From Theropithecus gelada (Eukaryota; Chordata; Mammalia; Primates; Cercopithecidae): a stretch of DNA of 64,000 nucleotides. This document shows positions 44,760 to 53,562 of the stretch, one piece after another. A program made the translations under genes and the position numbers. The notes beneath the pieces were generated by a model. The model was not told the origin of the DNA and ran no database searches. It saw only the letters and a list, made by a program, of their open reading frames with translations. The DNA is taken from the NCBI RefSeq assembly GCF_003255815.1, contig NC_037670.1:26996672-27060671 (forward strand). The letters are read 5' to 3'. Each line of letters opens with the position of its first letter. Positions within the stretch are counted from its first letter, which is position 1.

Positions 44760-46335
44760 TTGCCTTTCTCTGGTGACTATCTGATTAGTTTAATAACTAA
44801 CCTGAATTCTTTTTCAGGTAAATCAGAGATTTCTTCTTGGTTTGCATCCATTGCTGATGAGCCAGTGTGATTTTTTGGGGGTGTCAAAGAGCCTTGTTTT
44901 GTCATATTACCAGAGTTGGTGTTCTAGTTCCTTCTCATTTGGGTAGGCTCTGTCAGAGGGAAGGTGTAGGGCTGAAGGCTGTTGTTCAGATTCTTTTGTC
45001 CCATGGAGTGTTCCCTTGAAGTAGTACGCTGCCCCTTTTTCTATGGATGTGGCTTCCTGGTAGCTGAGCTGCAGTGATTATCGTCTTTCTTCTAGGTCTA
45101 GCCACCCATCATGTCTGCCTGGCTTCGGTATGGTACTGGGGGCTGTCTGCATAAAGTCCTGTCTCTGGGTCTCAGCTGTGGATACCAGCACCTGTTCCAG
45201 TGGAGGTGGCAGGGGTGTGAAATGGGCTCTGTGAGGGTTCTCGGTGGTTTAATGCTCCACTTTTGTGCTGGTTGGCCACCTGCTGGGAGGTGGCACTTTC
45301 TAGAGTGTCAGCTGTGGTAGTATGGAGAGGAAACAGTGGTAGGTGGGGCCCTAGAACTCCCCAGAGTACATGCCCTTTGTCTTCAGCTACCAGGGTGGGT
45401 AGGGAAGGCCCATCAGATGGGGACAGGGCTAGGTGTGTCTGAGCTCAGACTCTACTTGGGAGGGTCTTGCTGCAGCTGTTGTAGGGGATGGGGGTGAGGT
45501 TCCTAGGTTAATGGAGTTGTGTACCTATGAGGATTATGGCTGCCTCTGCTGAGTCATGCAGGTTGTCAGGGAAGTGGGGGAAAGCCGGCAGTCACAGGCC
45601 TCACCCAGCTCCCATGCAAACCAAAGGGTCGGTCTCACTCCCACTGTGCCCCCACTAACAGGCCCAAGTCTGTTTTTAGGCAGTGGGTGAGCTGGACTTG
45701 AGAACTTGCCCCAGGCTACCTGCCTCCTAGCTGCGAAAGAGAAGGGCATGGTTCTTCCCCTGTCTGTAAAGTCTGCATGCTGGATTCATGCCCTCCCCCT
45801 AGTTCTGGCCAGGAGGCTTCTTGTCTGGTTCAAACTGTTACAAAGTTCAGCTGAACACTTCTTCTCCCTGTGGCATTTTCTCCTGTGCCTCTGGCCGCCT
45901 TCCCAAAGGATCTCTGTGTTGCCAGGCAGGAATGGCCTGCCTGGGGACCCAGCGAGCTCCCAAGGCCTTTCCTGGTGCTTCCTCTACCCCTGTATTTTGC
46001 TTAGTTCTCTAAATTGACTCAGCTCCAGGTAAGGTCGGAAACTTGTCCCGCAAACTAAACCTTCAGTTTCGCCAGTGGGGATGTGTGCTCAGGATGGAGG
46101 ATCTCCTTTCCCACGTCTGCAGTTTGAGCACTCATAGTATTTGGAGTGTCTCCTGGGTCCTGCAGGAGCAGTCCACCTTCTTCAGAGGGTCTGTGGCTCC
46201 TCTTGGGATTCCTGGTTTGTTCTTGCAGTCGTTCTGTAGCCAAAATTCGTGATGTAAGCCTCTGCACGCTGCTCTGTCCGTCTGAATTGGAGCTGCAATC
46301 TAGTCCTGCCTCCCGTCTGCCATGATGATCATCTC
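44760..46335 (-). promoter_or_regulatory. 5'UTR of L1-B (fossil promoter)
   Basis: About 1.6 kb of GC-richer sequence ahead of (in minus-strand sense) the ORF1 coiled coil. Its outermost bases, read on the minus strand, contain ATCATGGCAGACGGGAGGC, the typical L1 5' terminus. Frames of 60-103 codons found here on the plus strand (45111-46252) are antisense to this UTR and are not genes. Confidence 0.7.
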
Positions 46336-46504
46336 CCCAGAGGTTTTGATAGGTTGTGTCACTGTCATCATTTATTTCAAAGAATTTTTCAATTTCCATC
46401 CTGATTTCATTGTTAACCCAAAGATCATTCAAGAGCAGATTATATTCAATTTCCATGTATTTGTAGAATTTTGACACTTCCTTTTGGAGTTGATTTTCAG
46501 TTTT

Positions 46505-46577
46505 ATTCTGCTAAGTGATCCTTCTGCCTCAGCCTCACAAAGTGCTGAGATTACAGGTGTGAGCCGCTGCACCCAGC
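46505..46577 (-). mobile_element. Alu scrap (5' end of element)
   Basis: AGTGATCCTTCTGCCTCAGCC, CACAAAGTGCTGAGATTACAG, GCACCCAGCT: the reversed first 70 bases of an Alu, immediately beside the truncated L1-A end. Confidence 0.8.
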
Positions 46578-47029
46578 TCAGTAATATATTTTGTAAATAA
46601 AAAATACAAAAATCCATGATGAACAAAATATTAAAATTTTAAATAAAGACAGGATCTGACAGGGTGGGGGAGGGGGGTTGTATAAGTGCAAAGTGGATCC
46701 TAAAAAATAGTTACATTACTATTGGGATAATGTCACATCACTAATTGAACAATGAAGTCATACTTCCCAACCATTTTAACATAATAGGATATTTGTAACG
46801 TTTAAAATATGCAGCAGAGAAGGTACGAAGAGCCTAGCGAACTTGTAGAAAGAGAGGAGAGAAGTTTAAGCGCTACAATTGTCTCAAGGTGCTAGAGCTT
46901 TCTAATAACTTGGCATCACATTCAGAAGGCTTAATTTTAAGAGATATTTATCCCAATGATTGCTGATTATAATGCTCTAATAGGTCCTGTACTTTGTGCT
47001 AAGACTACATTAATTAGAGTTTTTCTGAG
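46578..47029. other. Unrecognised sequence
   Basis: A G-run (GGGTGGGGGAGGGGGG, about 46659-46677) and AT-rich DNA; no family recognised. Confidence 0.4.
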
Positions 47030-47258
47030 GCTGTGTGATGGTTTGGAACCATCGTGCCACTGGGACTCTGCCGCTTACCAGCTGGGAGCTGTTGGGAAGG
47101 TAATGAACCTTTCTGGATCCTAATTTCATAATCTTTAAAATAAGGAGAATGCTGGCTTTGTCCACTTCATGGAGTTCTTGTGGGGCCCAGATGAGATAAT
47201 GGTGCTGAAAGTGCTTTGTAAAATTGTGCTGATCTGTGAAGTTAACCATTGTTATTTC
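47030..47258 (+). mobile_element. MIR SINE
   Basis: GGCTGTGTGATGGTTTGGAACC, CTTACCAGCTGGGAGCTG, GGAAGGTAATGAACCTTTCTGG, AATAAGGAGAATGCTGGC, GAAAGTGCTTTGTAAAATTG, CATTGTTATTTCATG: a nearly complete plus-strand MIR. Confidence 0.75.
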
Positions 47259-47778
47259 ATGGTGGGTTCATTTTTTGAAGTCAGAGAAGGGAGCCAAAAC
47301 TAATATCCACCCTACATACTGTGTCACACAGGACTTTTCTGTGTGTAGTTATGTTTGGATGGGACATGATTTGACTCATAGTCTCTCTGAATCCATGTGT
47401 TATTGAGTTAGAGACACAATAGGCAACAAGTTGATGCAGCCGTGTGTAAAGATTACGACACCAAGAACTGGCTGGGGATTGCAGATTTTGGGTGTTCTGT
47501 AAAGGAAGGTGTCTCAAAATGTGCATGAAGCTTTTGGGTATGGCTTAAGGTTGAAATAAGGGACAAGAGTCAGGTTTATAGTTTGGATGACTGAGAGATG
47601 AAAATATTCTTAGTTCAGTCGAACTCTTTGTTGAAATTAAACTGGTTTTGGGTACCTCAGAAATGGCGGAATTCCTGGTCAGAGCTGGACATACCAAAGA
47701 AGATGGGCTGTCATTTAGTTATCATCTCAGTAGTCTGGTCATTCACCTGCATGAGCAAAAATGTACTACTATCTTTTC
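47259..47778. other. Unrecognised sequence
   Basis: No repeat family. Oddly, 47640-47765 resembles in wording the stretch just right of the 36612 Alu scrap read backwards (ACATACCAAAGAAGAT..., GTCTGGTCATTCAC); see the findings. Confidence 0.45.
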
Positions 47779-47780
47779 TA

Positions 47781-48060
47781 TGAGACAGGGTCCCGCTCTG
47801 TCACCCAGGCTGGAGTGCAGTGGCACGATCTTGGCTCACTACAACCTGTGCCTCTTGGTCTCATGCGATCCTTCCACCTCAGCTTTCCGAGTAGCTGGGC
47901 TACAGGCGGGCCCACTATGCTTGACTAATTTTTATATTTTTTGTAGAGATGGGGTTTTGCCATGATGTCCAGGCTAGTCTCGAACTCCTGAACTCAAGCG
48001 ATCCACCCACCTTGGACTCTGAGAATGTTGGGATTACCGGCGTGAGCCATTGCGCCTGGC
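47781..48060 (-). mobile_element. Old Alu (AluJ-like)
   Basis: Reversed Alu with short tail, GAGACAGGGTCCCGCTCTG start and GCGTGAGCCATTGCGCCTGGC end. Diverged blocks (CTTGGTCTCATGCGATCC). Confidence 0.9.
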
Positions 48061-48076
48061 CCATGTGCCATCTTTT

Positions 48077-48393
48077 TTTTTTTTTTTTTTTCTTTTTTTT
48101 TTAACACAGAGTCTTACTCTGTTGCCCAGGCTGGAGTGCAGTGGTGCGATCTCGGCTCACTGCAAGCTCCGCCTCCTGGGTTGGGTTCCTCCCATTCTCC
48201 TGCCTCAGCCTCCCGAGTAGCTGGGACTACAGGTGCCCGCCACCATGCCAAGCTAATTTTTTTTTTTTGTATTTTTGTAGAGATGGGGTTTCACCCTGTT
48301 AGCCAGGATGGTCTCGATCTCCTGACCTCGTGATCCACCCGCCTCAGCCTCCCAAACTGCTGGGATTACAGGCGTGAGCCACCGTGCCTGGCC
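48077..48393 (-). mobile_element. AluY/S-like SINE next to older Alu
   Basis: Interrupted T-run (48072-48101), full reversed Alu, end CCGTGCCTGGCC. The TSD CCATGTGCCATCTTT lies at 48061-48075 and 48394-48408. An 8-base GGGTTGGG/TTCCTCC variant lies near 48180. Same orientation as 47781-48060, so the two are a near-tandem Alu pair. Confidence 0.93.
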
Positions 48394-48409
48394 CCATGTG
48401 CCATCTTTT

Positions 48410-50916
48410 AAGGGCAGTGAAAGCATATATAATGTGTTTTGAGAAAGATATATGTTTTCCTGAATATGTAAAAGTAACTTAAATAATTATAAATTTATTT
48501 CCTAACAAAATATGGAAAAAGTGACTTACACATTTTGAGACCTTGAAACTTTGGAAAAAACTCTGTTTGATGAAAGAACAAGGAAACAGGCCATTTGTTG
48601 AAGAAACAATATTGAAAGCTTTTTAAGCAGCACTTCTTTGACCTTGTTAAGTTTGAACCATCCACCTCAATCTAACATTGGTATTTGGCTGCTGGAAACG
48701 CTTGGCAGGTAGAGTGTTTTGGTTTCATTTGATATTCTAGTATACTATGTGCCTAATTTTTCCGCTGAACTATAGAGCTTTAGATTCGGTGGGCCCCACC
48801 CAAATTTCAACACCAACCAAGTTTTTGTATTAAGTTTACAGTGGAAGATTGTTTGGACAAATAATTCATACCCTTTGATGGGAAGGGAAGAGCTGTTTCA
48901 GGAAAGAGATTGTGTGTGTGCCAGGTACAGGGGCCCTAGACCTCAATTCACCAGTGCATTAACCTGTCCATTAAAGGGATTGCATTTTTATTAGATCCTG
49001 TCAAGCTGTTGATTGAAAAAATAAAAGTGGCCTTTGAATTTTTTACCAGCTATGACAGGATAGAGATGGCACAACCAAAGAAAGGGCTGGAAACTGTGAA
49101 CAGTTAATGTTAGCATTCTTCTCCCAGCTCATTCTGCAAGAACAACCACCCGTTTCCTCAATTAATCTGGCTGGGACTGACCCTGTGCATTACATAAGGT
49201 GGGCTGTGCCTCCCTGTTAAGATAGAAGGGCCTTAAAATGCTTATTTTCTGAATTTCCATTCTACTCTCCTTGCAAGTCTCCTCCAAGGAAGGCACAGGT
49301 AGCAGCAGCAGTGTGGTGGAAGGGGATGGCAGTGATAAGTTTAGGAAGGTGAAGTGGTATAACTTTAAAAGGATAGGACTTAGCAGGGGCCTCAGGAATT
49401 TAGGGCAAAAGAAGACACCAATTAGGGGGTCGTGGAGAAGTTCTGAAAAGGGCTAATAGCCATGGAAATGGGAAAGGGTCAGAAATTACCACGAATATCA
49501 CGTAGTTCATTACCTAAATATGACAAGCCCCTATTGCATTTTTAAGCCGGAAGCACCACTGATAACCTCCAAGAGTCATTGTACTCCTAGAAATAAAGGG
49601 CTATGCAAGAAGTCTTTCCTACAGTAGTTGGTGGGTTCCCAGCACTCACATTCCTTGCATTGATTAGATTTATACACTACATGTAAAGTTCTAATTTCTA
49701 ACTTTCCATATTTCTCAAGGCAGCAACTTGTGCATGCATTGCTTGGAGGAAATTTTTTGCAATAATCATATATAGCAGCTTTTTATAAATAGGAGGAGCA
49801 ATCTGTTGTAACTTTGGCTGCTTTCCAGGTTTTTAACAATCAGTTCTTTTTATGTTATGTCAGTATAAAGCTTATTCTGACTGAGGGTGGGGTAAAGTGA
49901 ATCAATATTATTTTAACAAAAAACAAATAATTTATTACAAGCATGTCTTAATCACAAGGATAAAATTTTTAGGCAAAATGGTTCTCGTCTGTCACAATGG
50001 TTTTGTTTTGATTTGTGGTTTGTCTAAATGGAATGATTAAATCGAATCTGAACTGGAAATTGTGATTTAAATTCTGTCAACCTGGTCTGTCTGTAAAAAG
50101 TGGTTCTTATTCCAAATAAAATGTTCTTCAGATCTGAGAATGAAACAAACACCATTTTAAAAGTTTCTTAAAACCCAACAATCAAGTTGTTTGGGATCTC
50201 CTTTTATTCCAATTTCTTCTGTTATTAATGAAAAATTTCAGGGTGCTTAATAAGAATCAAGTCACCAGTTATATCATTTGCTACAAAGGAGAGCAGGGGG
50301 ACCTCCTGCCAGGATGTGGAAGGTCCTGGCCAGTGCTCTTGCTGCAACAATTGTGAGAAAACAGATACAATTTAAATTTACAAAAGGCATATTTTTGTAG
50401 GCACAGACATCTAAGAAAGCAAGGAGGGAATCCTTTTAGGATGAACTAGCAATTACCAACTATTCCCCACCCCTCTGGGGTCACTGACCAATTCTGGGTA
50501 TGAATGAGAAACAAACAGTTGGATAGTCTCCCTATCAAGACATTTTTGGCTGCACTGGTGGGAAGATAGAGAGCTAAGGTCAACATCTCTGAAGGGAAAA
50601 CCTGAAACTCCCGGGATCTTTCATGGCTGAAGAGCCAAAGACCCCACCAGTATCACCACGAACCCTAGAATTCCCATATCACAGAAATGGAGGAAAAGCA
50701 GAGTCTTATAAAACCATAATGAGCCTTACAAAAACCAAAACCTAGCCCATTTTCAGCTTAACCCATGGTTGGATTGAAATGATTAGCCCTTTACAATATC
50801 CACTTAATAGAGGAAAGAAAATTCTCCTTAATGGATGATAAAGTCACCCTGGAGTGTTTGCAGTTTTTAATGTCTGGAATACAATAGAAAATTATAAGAC
50901 ACGCAAAAGTCTTGAT
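48410..50916. other. 2.5 kb repeat-poor sequence
   Basis: The longest stretch in which I recognise no Alu, L1, LTR or MIR. Frames do not exceed 61 codons in the listed set (49271-49456 plus) and none is convincing. It could hold conserved non-coding elements, but that needs a cross-species alignment. Confidence 0.5.
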
Positions 50917-50920
50917 TTTC

Positions 50921-51025
50921 GTGATAGAGCCTTACTCTGCTGCCCAGGTTGGAGTACAGTAGAGTGAGTGTAGCTCATTGCAGCCTTGACCTTCTAGGCT
51001 CCAGTGATATGCTTCAGCCTCCCAA
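50921..51025 (-). mobile_element. Alu fragment
   Basis: GATAGAGCCTTACTCTGCTG, GCCCAGGTTGGAGTACAGTA, CATTGCAGCCTTGACC, ending at CTTCAGCCTCCCAAG. The reversed 3' half of one monomer, old. Confidence 0.8.
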
Positions 51026-51121
51026 GTTTGACTTCTGCATGTTTTATAATTTGGCTGCAAGGGAAAAACAGATTAAAAGACCCACAGATGATCAAATATT
51101 AAAATTAGCAGAACCATTCTG

Positions 51122-51345
51122 GGCAACATAGTGAGACCCCATCTCCACAAAAAAATTAAAAATTAGCTGGGCATGGTGATGTGTGCCTGTAGTCCCAGCT
51201 ACGTGGGAGGCTGAGGCAGAAGGGTCACTTGAGCCCAGGAGATTGAGGTTGTGGTGAGCTGTGATCACACGACTACACTCCATCCTGAGTGACAGAACAA
51301 CACCCTGTTTCATAAAAATAAAATAAAAATAAAAATACTAGATAA
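51122..51345 (+). mobile_element. 5'-truncated AluJ-like SINE
   Basis: GGGCAACATAGTGAGACCCC onward, including the A-rich linker, a diverged right monomer (GTGGTGAGCTGTGATC) and an AAAAT-repeat tail (51315-51345). Confidence 0.87.
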
Positions 51346-51729
51346 GGACTTAAAGCTAACTATGATTAATATGCTTGAAAATAGAGAAAATAGACAAAAC
51401 GGATAAAAGGATAGACTTTTGCCACATACTAAAAGTCTATAAGAAAGCAAATGGATATTCTATAATGGGATATTACAATATCTGAAATTAGGAATATATT
51501 GAGCTTAGCAGTTAATTGGACACAGCAGAACACAGGACCAATGAACACTTAGGGTCAGATTAAAAAAAATAGATATGTAAGACCCATGTCAAATATGCTG
51601 AAAAGGTCGAATATATACAAAATTGAATTCCCTGAGTGAATGGAGGAAGAAAATGTAGCTGAAAAAATTTTTAGTGATAATGGCTGAGAATTTCACCAAA
51701 CTAAACCCTTAGATTCAAGAAGCACTTCG

Positions 51730-52018
51730 AGGCCAGGCGCAGTGGCTCATCCCTGTAATCCTAGGACATTGGGAGGCTAAGGCAGGTGGATTGCCTGAGC
51801 CCAGGAGTTCAAGACCAGCCTGGGCAATATAGTGAAACCCCATCTCTCCAAAAATACAGAAAATTAGCCAGCCATGGTGGTGCATCTGTAGTCCCTGGTA
51901 CTCAGGGGGTTGAGGAGGGAGGATTGCTTGAGCCCAGGAGGTGGAGATTGCAGTCAGTCGAGATCACACCACTGCAGTCCAGTCTGGGCAACAGAGATCC
52001 TGTCTCAAAGGAAAAAAA
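51730..52018 (+). mobile_element. Alu SINE
   Basis: GAGGCCAGGCGCAGTGGCTC start, full body with AluJ/S-like blocks, A-tail of 9. AGAAGCAC lies at both flanks (about 51719 and 52020). Confidence 0.9.
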
Positions 52019-52129
52019 AAGAAGCACATGGGATTTTGAGTGATAGAAATACAAACAAAAACATACCTAGAAACATCATAGTAAAACTGCTGAAGGCCAA
52101 AGTAAAAAAAACCTTAAAAACAGCTTGAG

Positions 52130-52743
52130 CTTCATCCATATCCCTGCAAAGGACATGATCTCATTTTTTTTTATGGCTGCATAGTGTTCCATGGTGTATA
52201 TGTACCACCTTTTCTTTATCCAGTCTATCATTGATGAGCATTTGGGTTGGTTGCAGGTCTTCACTATTATAAATAATGCTGCAGTAAACGTGTGTGTATG
52301 TGTTTTTATAGTAGAATGATTTCTGATCCTTTGGGTATATACCCAGTAGTGGAATTGCTGGGTCAAATGGTATTATTTCTCTTTCTAGATCCTTGAGGAA
52401 TTGCCACACTGTCTTCCACAATGGTTGAACTAATTTACACTCCCATCATCATGCTCAACAAACTAACACAGGAGCAGAAAACCAAACACCGCATGTACTC
52501 ACTGATAAGTGGGAGTTGAACAATGAGAACACATGGACACAGGGAGGGGAACATCACACACTGGGGCCTGTCGGGGGTGGGGGGAATGGAAGGGAGAACA
52601 TCAGGACTAATACCTAATGCATGCGGGGCTTAAAACCTAGATGATGGGTTGAGGGGTGCAGCAAACTGCCATGGCACATGTATACCTATGGAACAAACCT
52701 GCGTGTTCTGCACATGTATCCCAGAACTTAAAAAACACAAACC
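52130..52743 (+). mobile_element. L1PA fragment with 5' inversion (twin priming)
   Basis: 52130-about 52443 is ORF2 C-terminal sequence on the minus strand (HIYTMEHYAAIKKNEIMSF in the 52076-52366 frame). 52444-52733 is the very end of ORF2 and the 3'UTR on the plus strand, with a tail. Around the joint the two parts abut in L1 order with almost nothing lost. The TSD AAAACAGCTTGAG / AAAACAACTTGAG lies at 52117-52129 and 52744-52756. Confidence 0.92.
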
Positions 52744-53269
52744 AAAACAACTTGAGAAAAAGACACATTACCCTTCAAACAGCCATGGCAAAACTGACAG
52801 CTGAATGCTCATGAGATGCAGTGGCATCCAGAGGGCAATAGGAATGTTTCAAGTGAAGAAAAAGAAAACTCGCCACACAAATAGAATGAAGAATATTTTC
52901 AATAGTGAAAGTGAAGGGAAGGTACTTTTAGACAAATAACAATGGAGGGGATTCATGGCTAGCAGGTCTGTACTGAAAGAAAACCTTTTTTTCTTCAGGT
53001 AGAAGGAAAACAATTCCACATGGTTGCACAAAGAAATAAATATACTAGGATGAGTAAGGGAGAGGTTAAATAGAAGTAATTATTGATTGTACAAAGCAGT
53101 AATTGTAATGTCTCATGAAGTTTAACACTGATACGATAAAGGTGTACAATAGCAGTAAAGCAAAAGAAGTGGCGAGGCAAATGGAATCAGACAGCTCTAA
53201 AGTTCTAGTAAAATTGGTGATAAAACAATGCTGTGTATATGACTGTGATAAATCAAGAAAGCATGTTGT

Positions 53270-53562
53270 GGCCTGGTGCAGTGGCTCACACCTGTAATCC
53301 CAGCACTTTGGGAGACCAAGGCAAGTAAATCACTTGAGGACAGGAGTTCGAGACCAGCCTGGCCAATGTGGTGCAACCCCGTCTCTACTAAAAATATAAA
53401 AATTAGCTGGGTGTGGTGGTGGACGCCTGTAATCCCAGGCTGAGGCAGGAGAATCTCTTGAACCTGGGAGGCAGGGGTTGCAGTGAGCCGAGATTGCACC
53501 ATTGCACTCTAGCCTAGGTGACAAGAGCTAAACTCCATCTCGGAAAAAAAAAAAAAAAAATT
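53270..53562 (+). mobile_element. AluS-like SINE
   Basis: GGCCTGGTGCAGTGGCTC start, A-tail of about 18 (53544-53562). About 15 bases of the right monomer are missing after GTAATCCCAG (joined to GCTGAGGCAGG). Both flanks are unrecognised. Confidence 0.92.

Larger units (their letters stand above)
41601..46335 (-). mobile_element. Second L1 (L1-B) nested in L1-A, internally deleted
   Basis: Reversed L1, 3' end at 41601 (T-rich start, GGTTATTGGGGGTACAGG) and 5' end at 46335 (the reversed start of a 5'UTR, CTGCCATGATGATCATCT). The TSD CCCAGAGGTTTTTG / CCCAGAGGTTTTG lies at 41587-41600 and 46336-46348. ORF2 runs to the RT region at about 44568, then joins ORF1 directly: minus-strand residues like NRIKQVEKRNSELEDKVFDI, a coiled coil, lie in the 44483-44734 frame. 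So the ORF1 C-terminal half and the ORF2 endonuclease region are missing. 44760-46335 is a long GC-richer 5'UTR. L1PB/L1MA age class. Carries a THE1 LTR. Confidence 0.88.
38090..46503 (-). mobile_element. Host L1 (L1-A) interrupted by an LTR and a second L1
   Basis: One older LINE-1 lying backwards. Segments 38090-38856 (3'UTR and ORF2 end), 39252-41600 (ORF2 up to the RT and linker; minus frames show SFDKxxPxF-like, KxLNKIGIE and LNRPKTSSKIQ blocks) and 46336-46503 (more N-terminal ORF2: NDLWVNNEIRMEIEKFFEIN). They collapse into one continuous ORF2 when the MST LTR (38857-39251) and the second L1 (41601-46335) are taken out. 5' truncated near 46503 at an Alu scrap. Fossil; no intact frame. 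Confidence 0.87.
50540..53120 (+). mobile_element. HAL1/L1M ORF1-like remnant, heavily interrupted
   Basis: Scattered purine-rich plus-strand blocks between younger insertions read like L1/HAL1 ORF1: GGCTGAGAATTTCACCAAAC (51683), ACATCATAGTAAAACTGCTG with AAGGCCAAAG (52073-52103), AAAAAGACACATTACC (52757) and GCATCCAGAGGGCAATAGG. The order matches an ORF1 central-to-C-terminal region. Interrupted by Alu pieces at 50921, 51122 and 51731 and by the L1 at 52130. No open frame. Confidence 0.5.

Noticed and set aside
45706..46017. 103-codon plus-strand frame in GC-rich DNA
   Set aside because: Antisense of the L1-B 5'UTR, not a conserved exon.
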